A stretch of 64,000 nt of DNA from Paenibacillus gallinarum. GTDB lineage: Bacteria > Bacillota > Bacilli > Paenibacillales > Paenibacillaceae. This document shows, one piece after another, positions 1-9,207 of this stretch. Below the pieces are notes generated by a model that was not told the origin of the DNA, searched no databases, and was given only the letters and a program-made list of their open reading frames with translations. The stretch's first letter is position 1, and each line of letters starts with the position of its first letter. The stretch lies in NCBI RefSeq assembly GCF_014836635.1, contig NZ_JACSQL010000009.1:181468-245467 (forward strand). Reading direction: 5' to 3'. The position numbers and the translations under genes are program-made.

Positions 1-266
1 GGAACAAGATCTCTCCGAAGATCAAACCATTCCTTTATATAAAGAAAGATGAGATTCCAATCTTCTGCAGAGACAGGTTCTGCACATAGGCAGCGGATAC
101 ATAGAGCATGGGATAATGCCTCATAACGAATTTCTACAGGAATATGCCTACCCTGTATATCTAGTGATTTGTAGATTCGTTCCTCTTCCACTTCATGCAG
201 GCATTCGAGTGTAGAACGGTTTAGGTAATAGAGAACTTCCGAGTAATTAAAAGGTTCAGGCAACAT
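1..266 (-). CDS. alkA: DNA-3-methyladenine glycosylase II, N-terminal part (AlkA-like), partial
   Basis: Open reading frame on the minus strand that I translated by hand. It begins MLPEPFNYSEVLYYLNRS at position 266 and runs off the left edge with no stop after about 88 codons. The N-terminus (aromatic residues, LxYLxRS, then EC near residue 22) resembles the N-terminal TBP-like domain of Bacillus-type AlkA glycosylases, which excise N3-alkylated purines. The catalytic HhH-GPD domain lies outside the window, so the enzyme class rests on the N-terminus and on context: it directly follows adaA-adaB on the same strand, matching the adaptive-response gene set of Bacillus. The start is uncertain because the frame stays open upstream and the ribosome site is weak (GAAAG). 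Confidence 0.7.
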   Translation of the reverse strand, partial: MLPEPFNYSEVLYYLNRSTLECLHEVEEERIYKSLDIQGRHIPVEIRYEALSHALCIRCLCAEPVSAEDWNLIFLYIKEWFDLRRDLV

Positions 267-324
267 AAGTTTTCTTTCTGTTTCTATGTGATTTGCTGAT
301 ATCCCCGCCACTATATGGGGATCG

Positions 325-873
325 TTAGAATTCAAAACGGGCATGTCCTTTTCGGGTGTAGTCATGATATCCCTCCAGTGTAAGAAGTGCTTCCTTGAAA
401 TGGAGTCCTCCGCGGAACCCCGTGAGGTTCTTGTTCTTACCGATAACCCGGTGGCAAGGAACTAGCATGGGAACGGGATTTGCTCCATTCGCTGTGCCGA
501 CAGCACGTACCGCCTGCGCTCTCCCAACATGATTTGCTATATCGGAATAGCTGCGTGTTTCTCCATATGGAATCTGCTGTAGTGCATTCCATACTTCCAT
601 TTGAAAAGCAGTGCCGCGAAGATCAAGGGGTACAGAGAACTGAAACCTTTCTCCACTCAAATACTCTGTAAGCTGTTTTGTATAAGGTTTAAGCTGCTGT
701 TCATCCTGCATCAGGGAAGCGCCTAGGATGTGGCGATAAACCCAGGACTCGAATACCTCCCAGTTCTCTGAGGGCCAGGTGATTTTACAGATTCCTTGTT
801 CGGTTGCAGCTAGATACAAAAATTTGTTTTGTAACAAAGCATGCTGAACCTTCGTCCTATAGACAAGGGTCAC
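325..873 (-). CDS. adaB: methylated-DNA--protein-cysteine S-methyltransferase
   Basis: Suicide DNA repair protein that moves the methyl group from O6-methylguanine to its own cysteine. At 182 residues it has the usual length for AdaB/Ogt. The active-site motif PCHRV is at residues 139-143 (Cys140), preceded by the DNA-binding helix region IPYGETRSYSDIA and the conserved AVRAVGTANGANP stretch, and followed by TGFRGGLHFKEALLTLEG. The start codon overlaps the adaA stop by 4 bp (ATGA), so the two are translationally coupled. It lies between adaA upstream and alkA downstream. Confidence 0.95.
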   Translation of the reverse strand: MTLVYRTKVQHALLQNKFLYLAATEQGICKITWPSENWEVFESWVYRHILGASLMQDEQQLKPYTKQLTEYLSGERFQFSVPLDLRGTAFQMEVWNALQQIPYGETRSYSDIANHVGRAQAVRAVGTANGANPVPMLVPCHRVIGKNKNLTGFRGGLHFKEALLTLEGYHDYTRKGHARFEF

Positions 874-1448
874 GGTGTATCCCTTCTTTCGCTCGATTGT
901 CGATAATGCTGTGGTGTATGACCGATTTCTTTTTGAAAGACAGCAATGAAGTGAGAGGTGCTTTTATACCCGATAAGGCCAGCAATTTCTCGAATTTCCA
1001 TGTCGCTTCTTAGGAGTTCTTCTTTTGCTTTTTCCATTCGTACTTTCTGTAAATATGCTGCGGGGGTGAGCCCGGTTACTCTTTTACATACTCTTTGTAG
1101 ATGATAGGGGCTAACTTTGATCGCATCTGCCAAGCGGTTTAAGCTCACAGACTCTGAGTAATGGTGATCGATATAGGATGTGACGCGCTCCGAGATCTCT
1201 TTATCCGGATTGTGCAGTTCTTTGATGTCTGGCTGACATCGTTTGCAGGCACGATAACCGTCTCGCTCTGCTGCTTTTGCAGCCGAGTAAATTGTTACAT
1301 TTTCCGGTTTTGGCGTCCTAGAGCGGCAAGAAGGGCGGCAATAGATGCCCGTTGTCCGAATCGCTGTATAGTAAATTCCGTCGTATCGATCACTGCGCTC
1401 TAATACAGCCTGATACACCTTTTCAAAAAGTTCACTTTGTCCCCGCAT
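870..1448 (-). CDS. adaA: AdaA: methylphosphotriester-DNA methyltransferase / AraC-type activator
   Basis: Sensor and activator of the adaptive response to alkylation. Residues 1-80 are the Ada zinc domain with Cys37, Cys41, Cys68 and Cys71 (YCRPSC and CKRC); in this family one of these cysteines accepts a methyl from phosphotriesters and switches the protein on. Residues 85-185 carry two AraC-type helix-turn-helix motifs (SLNRLADAIKVSPYHLQRVCK and IREIAGLIGYKSTSHF). At 192 residues it is the split Bacillus-style AdaA, with the O6-methylguanine transferase encoded separately by the overlapping next gene. It probably activates its own operon. Confidence 0.95.
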   Translation of the reverse strand: MRGQSELFEKVYQAVLERSDRYDGIYYTAIRTTGIYCRPSCRSRTPKPENVTIYSAAKAAERDGYRACKRCQPDIKELHNPDKEISERVTSYIDHHYSESVSLNRLADAIKVSPYHLQRVCKRVTGLTPAAYLQKVRMEKAKEELLRSDMEIREIAGLIGYKSTSHFIAVFQKEIGHTPQHYRQSSERRDTP

Positions 1449-1475
1449 CTACTCTCCGCCTCCGTTTCATTTTTT

Positions 1476-1481
1476 ATTATA
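1476..1481 (-). promoter_or_regulatory. -10 element of ada operon promoter
   Basis: A perfect TATAAT on the minus strand, 28 bp upstream of the adaA start. No good -35 hexamer sits 16-18 bp further upstream, which fits a promoter that needs activation by methylated AdaA. The operator itself was not identified. Confidence 0.4.
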
Positions 1482-1704
1482 GGCTTCCTTGGCTGATAGA
1501 GCAGTATTTTGGAATAGGAAAGCAAGATTTCGACATTGTTACCAAAATGAGATACCTTATTATGGAAACTTGTAGTATAGTAATTGCGTTATCCCTTTGT
1601 AAGCAGAATTGTACATATCCTTATTTGTATAAATGTAATGAAAGCCTGAAATTATAGTTCGCATTTGTCGAAAAAAAGAAAAAGAGAGCAGAGAGGAGAA
1701 ACGC

Positions 1705-2757
1705 ATGAGTGACCAGGAAGAATACCCGCTGACGCGGAGTAAACGACATCAGACCAAAAAAAAGAAAAAACCGAAATCAAAGAAGCCGCTTATTATTATA
1801 GCGATTATTCTCTTGCTTATAGGAACGATGGGGTTTGCATTTCGTAAAGAACTCGTTCCCATTGCGTTTAAGCTATTTTTAGAAGATAGGGTAAAAGACC
1901 GAATCGATAGTGCTTACGAACCGATTAAGGTGACGGGGCCGGCTGGAAATGAAGAAAATCAGGACAAGCTGACAAAACCATTCAGCATGTTGCTGCTTGG
2001 TGTAGATGAAAGGGAAGGGGATGTCGGAAGATCAGATACAATGATCTATGCGGTATTCCGCCCGGAAGAGCACCGAATGTTATTAATGTCGATCCCTCGC
2101 GATTCGTATGTTCCGATTGTAGGAAGAGACAAGAGAAATAAAATCAATGCAGCTTATGCCTTCGGGGGAACGAAGATGAGCGTAGAGACCGTAGAACAAC
2201 TGTTGCAAACGGATGTTGATTATTATGCAAAAGTGAATTTTCAAGCGCTAGTGGAAGTAGTCGATGCACTTGGCGGAGTGGAACTGCCGATTACCGAAGT
2301 TATTGAGAACAAACAAAAGATCCACATAAAGCTCAGAATTGAGCCGAACAAACCAATCTATGACGGTGCAGATGCCTTGAATTATGTACGATATCGTGAG
2401 GATTCGGATTATAAGCGAACAGAGCGCCAGCGGATCTTTATTAAGCAAGCGACAGAGCGTGCTTTATCGCTAGGTAATATTACAAAAATCCCGCAGTTAA
2501 TGGAAATTGCGAGTTCGAATATGAAGACAGACATGACCTCCGATTTTATTATCGATCTGGCAGAATCCTTGTATGATAAAGGATCCGTACCTCAGATGAG
2601 CAGTTACATGCTGAAGGGTGAGGGTGAGAATAACCAGTATGGCTGGTATTACATGCTAAGTGATCAAGGATTAGCAGAGGCGCAAGAAATCGTAGATAAT
2701 TGGATGGATGAAAATACAGCAGCGACAGATCTGATTGATCCTGAGCTCAAAGAATAA
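1705..2757 (+). CDS. LytR-CpsA-Psr (LCP) family cell-wall polymer ligase
   Basis: Membrane-anchored phosphotransferase of the family that attaches teichoic acids or other glycopolymers to peptidoglycan. The N-terminus is short, cytoplasmic and very Lys-rich, followed by one membrane helix at about residues 29-47 (PLIIIAIILLLIGTMGFAF). The LCP domain begins at about residue 94 (MLLLGVDEREGD, then RSDTM) and contains SIPRDSYVPI, with the Arg/Asp residues that bind the pyrophosphate-lipid head group, then KINAAYAFGG and YVRYREDSDYKRTERQR. Length (350) is typical. It starts after AGAGGAG with 6 nt spacing. It is monocistronic and ends at a shared bidirectional terminator. Confidence 0.92.
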   Translation: MSDQEEYPLTRSKRHQTKKKKKPKSKKPLIIIAIILLLIGTMGFAFRKELVPIAFKLFLEDRVKDRIDSAYEPIKVTGPAGNEENQDKLTKPFSMLLLGVDEREGDVGRSDTMIYAVFRPEEHRMLLMSIPRDSYVPIVGRDKRNKINAAYAFGGTKMSVETVEQLLQTDVDYYAKVNFQALVEVVDALGGVELPITEVIENKQKIHIKLRIEPNKPIYDGADALNYVRYREDSDYKRTERQRIFIKQATERALSLGNITKIPQLMEIASSNMKTDMTSDFIIDLAESLYDKGSVPQMSSYMLKGEGENNQYGWYYMLSDQGLAEAQEIVDNWMDENTAATDLIDPELKE

Positions 2758-2763
2758 TAAAAG

Positions 2764-2799
2764 AAAGAGGCAGGCCTGCAAATACAGGTCTGCCTCTTT
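2764..2799. terminator. bidirectional intrinsic terminator
   Basis: Inverted repeat with 15-bp arms (AAAGAGGCAGGCCTG / CAGGTCTGCCTCTTT, one mismatch) and a 6-nt loop. It is flanked by A-runs on the left and T-runs on the right, between the convergent LCP and amylase genes. Confidence 0.88.
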
Positions 2800-2811
2800 C
2801 TCTGCATCATT

Positions 2812-4311
2812 TTAAACTTCTGATGCTTGTTTCTGCTCATCTTCTTCCTGATCTTGAACCTGTTCCACCCAGACAGAGACACTTCCGCCCTTGACGATAA
2901 AGTTGGCACAGCCATCTTCTTCAATCGTAAGCTTCTGCTCTTGGTTTCCTGTAATGTCATACCAAGTTTGTCCGGCGCGTTCTTTACCGACACACATCCG
3001 TTTTTCTCCATTTTCTCCGTTACCGATAATTACGGCACAACCGGAGTGAGGGATTTCATCTACACCGCATCTCACCCAGCCAATGGTATTCGGATGGTCG
3101 AAGTAATCGACCTGATCACCGTAGGCATGATGGTATCTTGCAGCTAGCAGAGGGTCAATAGCTGCTTGCTTCGGAGGAATTGGATTGTCTCCACCAATGC
3201 CATAGTAATCTCCGTAAAATACACATGGATATCCGCCCTGACGGAGCAAGATCAGCGCATATGCACTTGGCTTAAACCAGTCGTCGATCCAGGATTCGAG
3301 CGCTTCTCCCGGCTGAGAATCATGATTATCAACAAAAGTAACCGCATGGGTAGGGTGGGTTTGAACAAGCGTATCATTGAAGATCGTTGTTAGATCAAAT
3401 GCTTTTCCCGCAAGAGAAGCTTCATGAAGCTTGTAATGGAGTGACACATCAAACAGATCAATTTGATAATCGACAGTGTCGAGGAAATTTTGGCAGGAAG
3501 CAAGATCCGGCTTCCAGAATTCACCGACAATATAAAAATCTTGTCCACGTTTTTTAATCATTTCTTTGGCAAACTGTTTGATAAAATCATGATTAATGTG
3601 TTTGATCGCATCTAGACGGAATCCATTACACTGGAGGGTATCAATCATCCATTTTCCCCAGTTAATCATCTCTTCGCGAACTTCTGGTTTCCTATAGTCG
3701 ATATTAGTGAACATCAGGTAATCGTAATTACCAAATTCATTATCTACGTTATCATCCCAGCCTTCTTTATTTGAGGCCATTCGGAAAATGCCGGTTCGTC
3801 CTTCCGATGCGTCGTAGTCCGTTCCATTAAAGTGGGTATGATTCCATTTAAATGAGGAATAAGTATTTCCACGGCCAGGGAAATCAAATTTCGTCCATCC
3901 CTCAATTTCAAACGGTTTCGAGATGTCCTTTGTACGATTGTTTGGATCGACTTCAATGACCTGGAACCGTTCGGTCTCATCTGCACCTGCTTTATGGTTC
4001 ATAACAAGGTCTACGTATACGGCAATTCCATTTTGAGTACAGATACCCATGGCTTCTAGAAGTTCCTCTTTAGATCCGTATTTCGTTTTTACCGTGCCTT
4101 TTTGGTCAAATTCCCCTAAATCATAGAGATCATATATCCCGTAGCCTGTATCCTCGGGGGAACTGCCTTTGGTAACAGGAGGGATCCAAACGGAATCAAT
4201 TCCTTTTTTCTTTAACTCAGGAGCTCTTTCAGATAAACGTTTCCAGTGTGCTCCATCTGCATTTACATGCCATTCAAAGAATTGCATCATGGTATGATTG
4301 CGTTTCATCAT
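2812..4311 (-). CDS. cytoplasmic alpha-amylase, glycoside hydrolase family 13
   Basis: Liquefying-type alpha-amylase that cuts internal alpha-1,4-glucan bonds. There is no signal peptide, so it should act in the cytoplasm. The TIM-barrel signatures are in order: YVDLVMNHKAG (region I), GFRLDAIKHI with the nucleophile Asp (region II), GEFW with the acid/base Glu (region III) and FVDNHDSQ with the stabilising Asp (region IV). An all-beta C-terminal domain follows. The frame is open six codons further upstream (ATG at 4329), but GAGAGGGGG sits just ahead of the internal ATG ATG, so I start at 4311 (499 residues). The gene stands alone and converges on the LCP gene. Confidence 0.93.
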   Translation of the reverse strand: MMKRNHTMMQFFEWHVNADGAHWKRLSERAPELKKKGIDSVWIPPVTKGSSPEDTGYGIYDLYDLGEFDQKGTVKTKYGSKEELLEAMGICTQNGIAVYVDLVMNHKAGADETERFQVIEVDPNNRTKDISKPFEIEGWTKFDFPGRGNTYSSFKWNHTHFNGTDYDASEGRTGIFRMASNKEGWDDNVDNEFGNYDYLMFTNIDYRKPEVREEMINWGKWMIDTLQCNGFRLDAIKHINHDFIKQFAKEMIKKRGQDFYIVGEFWKPDLASCQNFLDTVDYQIDLFDVSLHYKLHEASLAGKAFDLTTIFNDTLVQTHPTHAVTFVDNHDSQPGEALESWIDDWFKPSAYALILLRQGGYPCVFYGDYYGIGGDNPIPPKQAAIDPLLAARYHHAYGDQVDYFDHPNTIGWVRCGVDEIPHSGCAVIIGNGENGEKRMCVGKERAGQTWYDITGNQEQKLTIEEDGCANFIVKGGSVSVWVEQVQDQEEDEQKQASEV

Positions 4312-4635
4312 ACGGCCGCCCCCTCTCATTAGTTATCATTTTCTTACTACAGTACACCGTAAAGTAAGTGGTCTGTTTGATGTCAGACTGCCGCAATCTA
4401 TAAGTGCTTTTATTCAGAAATAACCACCCCGGGGCAGAACTAAACCAAAACTAGAAAATATATATGGCAGGAGACAAGGTGAGAGGACTAGTTATCTTCT
4501 TTCACGAGGGTTTAAAAAAGATGGTAAATTATCGTGCATATATGAAAATTTTATGCTAAGATACGGTTTGTTTCAGAAAACTTTACGTAATTTTATGAAA
4601 ATATAAACATTTACTACTTAGCTGAAGGTGAATCT
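4312..4635. other. intergenic region between divergent amylase and MATE genes
   Basis: About 320 bp without a convincing ORF. It must hold the divergent promoters of the amylase and the MATE exporter. I see no clear cre site, riboswitch or strong hairpin. Confidence 0.5.
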
Positions 4636-6039
4636 ATGACAACAGTAGCCGACGGGCGTGTTCTTAAGACAGAAAATCTTAATCTTTTTTCATTAACTTG
4701 GCCCATCTTTTTAGAAATTATGTTATTTATGCTGATGGGTACTGTGGATACCTTTATGATTAGTGCCGTATCCGATGAGGCTGTATCTGCGGTAGGGACA
4801 TCCAATCAAATTGTATCCATCGCTATCCTTATTCTTGAAGTGATTGGGAATGGAGCCGCCATTGTAGTAGCTCAGTATATCGGTTCGAGAAAATTGGCGG
4901 AAGCATCTCGCGTATCTGCTGTAGCCATTACACTTAACCTATGTGTCGGGCTCATCATTAGTGTTATTTTTGTATTTAGCGGCCGTCATATTTTACAACT
5001 CATGAATCTTCATGGCGAAATCCTAGAACTCGGGAATACGTACATAACGATTGTCGGCGGGGGCATTTTCTTACAAGCTTTGATTAATATTATGTCCGCG
5101 ATTATTCGTACTTATGGTTTTACCAAGCAGACCATGCTTGTCTCCCTTGTAATGAATCTCATTCATTTAGTTGGTAACTATGCACTCATTTTTGGTCATT
5201 TTGGATTCAGTCCGATGGGTGTAAAAGGAGCAGCTATCTCGACCGTAGTCAGCAGACTGGTCTGTGTTGCGATCTTTGTTTGGTTACTTTATAAAGTAAT
5301 GGCCGTAAGGATTGAATGGAGACATTACTTCACAATCTCCAAGGAGTATGTAAATAAAATACTGAATATCGGTATTCCCTCCGCCTTTGAACAAATTACG
5401 TATCAAATGTGTCAGCTCGTTTTTCTGTATTATGTGACTTATCTCGGAACAGAATCACTTGCTACACGGCAGTATGCAGCCCAGATTTCTAATTATATCT
5501 ACCTATTTAGTATGGCTGTATCGCTGGGAACATCGATTCTGACAGGTCGATTCGTCGGCGCAGGAAAGCAAGATGAAGCCTACGCGAGAGTGAAGAAAAG
5601 TGTGAAAATTGGGCTTATATCTACGATAACAGTGGATATTATTATTATTCTGCTTCGGGAGCCGCTGATCGGGATCTTTACGGATAATGCAGAAATCATC
5701 AGATTAGGATCTCAAGTACTCTTGTTCAGTATCGTGCTGGAAACGGCAAGAACGTGTAATATGATTATGATTAACTCCTTGCGTGCAGCAGGGGATGCTC
5801 GTTTTCCAGTGTATATGGGGCTGATCTCAATGGTAGGCGTAAGCCTTCCGCTCGGCTATTGGTTTGTCTTCCATCTAAATATGGGACTGCTGGGTGTATG
5901 GGTAGCGAATGCAGTCGATGAATGGATTCGTGCCTTCATTATGCATTACCGCTGGAAAAATGGTGCTTGGCGCCGTTACGCACTCGTGGAGCAGCCAGCT
6001 TCAAAAGATTCAGAACCTGCTGTGCCAGCTGCATTATAA
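4636..6039 (+). CDS. MATE family multidrug/cation exporter
   Basis: Integral membrane antiporter of the MATE family, which expels drugs or metabolites using Na+ or H+ gradients. It has 467 residues and about 12 hydrophobic segments arranged as two related halves. The first half carries GTVDTFMISAVSDEAVSAVG and the second FLYYVTYLGTESLATRQYA, the typical paired MATE helices with an acidic residue. It starts after GAAGGTGAA and is monocistronic, with a strong terminator about 70 bp downstream. The substrate cannot be told from sequence. Confidence 0.92.
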   Translation: MTTVADGRVLKTENLNLFSLTWPIFLEIMLFMLMGTVDTFMISAVSDEAVSAVGTSNQIVSIAILILEVIGNGAAIVVAQYIGSRKLAEASRVSAVAITLNLCVGLIISVIFVFSGRHILQLMNLHGEILELGNTYITIVGGGIFLQALINIMSAIIRTYGFTKQTMLVSLVMNLIHLVGNYALIFGHFGFSPMGVKGAAISTVVSRLVCVAIFVWLLYKVMAVRIEWRHYFTISKEYVNKILNIGIPSAFEQITYQMCQLVFLYYVTYLGTESLATRQYAAQISNYIYLFSMAVSLGTSILTGRFVGAGKQDEAYARVKKSVKIGLISTITVDIIIILLREPLIGIFTDNAEIIRLGSQVLLFSIVLETARTCNMIMINSLRAAGDARFPVYMGLISMVGVSLPLGYWFVFHLNMGLLGVWVANAVDEWIRAFIMHYRWKNGAWRRYALVEQPASKDSEPAVPAAL

Positions 6040-6370
6040 ACTTCGTCATCTCTAGTTAGCTTCCACCAGGATCGTCCGTATTATACAGCTGCTCAGCGTA
6101 TGTTTTTGCCGCCGTAAAGGCGGCTTTTTCATGTCAAAATACACTGAGTTACGGAATTAAAAACTCCATTATTATTCATTTATAGGTTATATTTGGAATA
6201 AATGTTATCGTAATTTGTCCAATTCCTTAAATATTTCTGTTATTATTATTAAGTTAAGGGATTTTTAATGTAAATTGTTTTCAGAAGTTTTACTATAGAT
6301 AAAGTGATTTTGAGCCGATCGAATGGAACGACTCTATTGATCAATAAACTAAACCCAAGGAGTTAATATA
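6040..6370. other. intergenic region between MATE exporter and acyltransferase
   Basis: Holds the exporter's terminator (6108-6129) and an AT-rich stretch that probably contains the acyltransferase promoter. No ORF with a ribosome binding site was seen. Confidence 0.5.
6108..6129 (+). terminator. intrinsic terminator of MATE gene
   Basis: Perfect GCCGCC-GTAAA-GGCGGC hairpin followed by five T residues. Confidence 0.9.
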
Positions 6371-7549
6371 ATGAGTCAAACGATGACAGCTGAAAAAAGG
6401 GAACGTCTGCCCGAGCTAAATCTTGTACGATGCATAGCGATTCTTGGCGTACTAAGTGTGCACTCGACTTCGTTTGCTACCGTAGATATGGTGAATTCGG
6501 GGATGTACTGGCTATATAACTTTTTCAACATTTTCATGAAGTTTGGTACACCGACGTTTATTTTCTTAAGTAGTTTTGTGTTGTTTTATAATTACTATAC
6601 TAGACCGCTAGATAAGAAACTGGTTCTTGGTTTTTATAAGAAGAGATTGCTTTACATTTTAATTCCTTACTTTATGTTCTCATTGTTTTATTTTCTGATT
6701 TTACATGTAGTGTACTACCCGGATCGTTCGCTGATCGATACCATCGTAAGTTTTACAACCAAGTTGTTTACAGGTAAAGCGTACACTCATTTATATTTTG
6801 TATTTATTAATATGCAGTTTTATATTATGTTCCCGCTGGTACTCGCTTTCTTCAAAAAAGTACCTTCTCTCGTCAAATGGGCAGTTCCGATCGGACTTGC
6901 CATTCAGTGGGGATTTATTCTTATGAATAAATACGGTGTAATCAGCGTAGAGAATAAAGGTAGCTGGTCTTTATCGTATTTTGCCTATTTCATGCTCGGC
7001 GCATGTCTGGGTGTGTACTTCCCTAAGATTAAAGAGTGGATTGTAATCAAGAGAAGATACGCTACACCAGGAAAGATTACAGCATGGGCACTATTATGGA
7101 TTGTATGGATCTGTGCAGGCCTGGCACATGTGTATATCTGGTACTTGAACCGTAAAGGAATTGCTGTCTATGATTCGCTTTGGTATGAATTCCTGTGGAA
7201 TCTGCATACCTTCTCTGCAGCGCTGGTGTTATTCCAGATTGCCTTCCTGCTATACGGCAACGGTAAGAGTGCTCTGGTACGTACGATGTCTAAAATCGGT
7301 GGATTGTCCTTCGGGATCTATCTAATTCACCCATTCTTCTTGCTTGTTTATCGTGAATTCCCGCCGCAAACCGGAATTTCGATCCTTCATCACTTATGGT
7401 ATGTTGGTGGATTCCTGCTTGCGTTGATCGGATCATATATTGTGGTTGGTTTGGCATCTCACTTCTCTAAATCTTGGATTCTGTTCGGTAACCTGCCTAA
7501 ACCGCAGCGAGGAGCCGGGGAACCCAAAAAACCAAATCTACCTGCGTAA
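6371..7549 (+). CDS. acyltransferase family 3 membrane protein (OafA/YrhL type)
   Basis: Polytopic membrane acyltransferase, 392 residues with about 10 transmembrane segments. Acyltransferase-3 proteins carry acyl groups across the membrane to modify surface glycans or cell-wall polymers. The N-terminal signature ELNLVRCIAILGVLSVHST contains the conserved Arg and the catalytic His of LxVHS, and the family's typical GFYKKRLLYILIPYF segment follows. No extracellular SGNH domain is attached. It starts after AAGGAG with 8 nt spacing. The acceptor is unknown. It is followed by a bidirectional terminator. Confidence 0.88.
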   Translation: MSQTMTAEKRERLPELNLVRCIAILGVLSVHSTSFATVDMVNSGMYWLYNFFNIFMKFGTPTFIFLSSFVLFYNYYTRPLDKKLVLGFYKKRLLYILIPYFMFSLFYFLILHVVYYPDRSLIDTIVSFTTKLFTGKAYTHLYFVFINMQFYIMFPLVLAFFKKVPSLVKWAVPIGLAIQWGFILMNKYGVISVENKGSWSLSYFAYFMLGACLGVYFPKIKEWIVIKRRYATPGKITAWALLWIVWICAGLAHVYIWYLNRKGIAVYDSLWYEFLWNLHTFSAALVLFQIAFLLYGNGKSALVRTMSKIGGLSFGIYLIHPFFLLVYREFPPQTGISILHHLWYVGGFLLALIGSYIVVGLASHFSKSWILFGNLPKPQRGAGEPKKPNLPA

Positions 7550-7590
7550 GTGAAATCATACGTTATCTTTATCTGATGATATGACTAGAC

Positions 7591-7630
7591 AAAAGAAGCA
7601 TTCCCGTTTATGCCGGGGATGCTTCTTTTT
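7591..7630. terminator. bidirectional intrinsic terminator
   Basis: Arms of 16 bp with one mismatch (AAAAGAAGCATTCCCG / CGGGGATGCTTCTTTT), an A-run on one side and a T-run on the other. It lies between the convergent acyltransferase and ABC-permease genes. Confidence 0.92.
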
Positions 7631-7638
7631 TGTGTAGG

Positions 7639-8313
7639 TTAGATCGTGGATTTTCGCAGCCACATATAACATAGGAAAGCATACAGCAAAGTAAGAGGAG
7701 CGAGGAACCAAAGAATATCGGTCTGGTAGGTTATGACCCATCTGCCGAATTCGCCCCAATATTTCCAGTACGTCATTAGAACACTGCCTGTTCCAAGAAG
7801 GATGACGGCGAGCAGGAGGAGGCTTGTTAAGACCAGTTTGCCGTATCTTCTCGCTATACTCGATAGCAAAAAACCGAATAGAAACAGATGGGATATGACA
7901 ACAAAGTTCAGCAGGGCGAGATGCAGGAAGGAGAGACTGCTCAGAAAAGGGATATCAAAGAAGTGCAGCCCTGTACCCCAGCCTGAAGTAAGCTGTTCTA
8001 ATTCTCTAAGGAGGGTAAGTGCAATGGAATCGATCAGGCTGAAGAGAAGAAACAAACTGATTGTACCTAAGAAGTAATCTTTACGTCGAATACCGAAACT
8101 GAGTGAAAATGAAAAATTCATGGGAATTACGGCAATTCCAACACTCATCACGAACCCATAAATGGACATCAGACCGCCGGTCGTAAATGATCCAATCGAT
8201 ATACTGACGATCAAATTAACTACAAAACTGCTCATAAGCACAATGAGGGGAACAATAAGCCATAACCAATAATCTACAAGATGGGTACGTATTACTGTTT
8301 TGATCGCTGGCAT
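7639..8313 (-). CDS. membrane protein, probable ABC transporter permease subunit
   Basis: A 224-residue polytopic protein with about six hydrophobic segments (for example WLWLIVPLIVLMSSFVVNLI near residue 17). It starts 2 bp after the stop of the ABC ATPase and is the third gene of a GntR-ATPase-membrane operon. The contiguity and topology (roughly 110-residue halves, FSFGIRRKDYFLGT loop between helices) suggest it forms the channel for that ATPase. I recognise no specific family signature. The layout resembles reduced ytr-type operons, where such transporters are linked to antibiotic or cell-envelope stress. Confidence 0.75.
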   Translation of the reverse strand: MPAIKTVIRTHLVDYWLWLIVPLIVLMSSFVVNLIVSISIGSFTTGGLMSIYGFVMSVGIAVIPMNFSFSLSFGIRRKDYFLGTISLFLLFSLIDSIALTLLRELEQLTSGWGTGLHFFDIPFLSSLSFLHLALLNFVVISHLFLFGFLLSSIARRYGKLVLTSLLLLAVILLGTGSVLMTYWKYWGEFGRWVITYQTDILWFLAPLTLLYAFLCYMWLRKSTI

Positions 8314-8315
8314 CC

Positions 8316-9206
8316 TTATTTCACCTCTTCTCGGTTCGTTTGTTTGGTCAAGTACACCATGAGCTGTTGTAAAGAGACGGGAGCAAGTTTGAGGTTGTTT
8401 AATTCTGCTTGTTTGTGGAAGTCTTTTTGGTTGGGGGTTCGAACGACAGCACTACACATGGAGCCCAGCACTTCTTGATGAAGCACTTCTTTTCCTGTAA
8501 TGAAGTGATCTACATCAGACTGCTTGCCGCTAATATGAAAAGCAGATCCTCGAAATTGTTCCGCTTCTTCATTTAGCAGAAGCTTACCCTCATGAAGTAC
8601 AATCACCTGTTCGAGCATGGCACTAATCTCATCAATAAGATGTGTCGATAAAACAATGGTGCGCGGATATTCCATATAATCTTGAATTAACTGGTCATAG
8701 AATAATTGTCTGGCCACGGCATCAAGCCCAAGATAAGGTTCATCAAAGATCGTAAGCGGAGCTCGGCTGGCAAGACCGATAATGATGCCGACAGAAGAAA
8801 GCATGCCTCTTGATAGTTTTTTGACTCTTCGATTTGCGGGCAGGTTGAACTGTAAGACTAGGGAGTCAGCAAGTAGAGCATTCCAGTTAGGATAAAGAGA
8901 AGAGGCTAACGAGAGTACATCACGTACTCGAAACGTATCCGGATACTTTTGACTTTCCTTAATAAAACAAATCTGCCGAAGGACCTCCTTATTCTCATAT
9001 GGTGCTTCGCCGAACACTTTAAGTTCTCCTGACGTGGGGAAGAGCTGGGCCGATATAAGATGAAGCAGTGTTGTTTTGCCTGCTCCATTACGCCCAAGCA
9101 GTCCGTAAATTTTGTTCTCCTGAATGGTGAGGTTAAGATCCTGTAGGGCATGAAATGTTTTTCCATAGCTTTTGGTCAAGCCATTTAACTCAATTACATC
9201 TGCCAT
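8316..9206 (-). CDS. ABC transporter ATP-binding protein
   Basis: Nucleotide-binding subunit, 296 residues. The Walker A motif GRNGAGKTT is near residue 38, the signature LSRGMLSSVG near 132, Walker B LTIFDEP near 155 with a catalytic Glu, and the H-loop is STHLIDE. A roughly 80-residue C-terminal extension follows the ATPase fold, as in many drug/bacitracin-type exporters. The signature is an atypical SRGM rather than SGGQ, as in YtrB-like ATPases. It starts 1 bp after the GntR stop and is followed immediately by the membrane subunit, so the three are one transcript. Confidence 0.93.
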   Translation of the reverse strand: MADVIELNGLTKSYGKTFHALQDLNLTIQENKIYGLLGRNGAGKTTLLHLISAQLFPTSGELKVFGEAPYENKEVLRQICFIKESQKYPDTFRVRDVLSLASSLYPNWNALLADSLVLQFNLPANRRVKKLSRGMLSSVGIIIGLASRAPLTIFDEPYLGLDAVARQLFYDQLIQDYMEYPRTIVLSTHLIDEISAMLEQVIVLHEGKLLLNEEAEQFRGSAFHISGKQSDVDHFITGKEVLHQEVLGSMCSAVVRTPNQKDFHKQAELNNLKLAPVSLQQLMVYLTKQTNREEVK

Positions 9207-9207
9207 T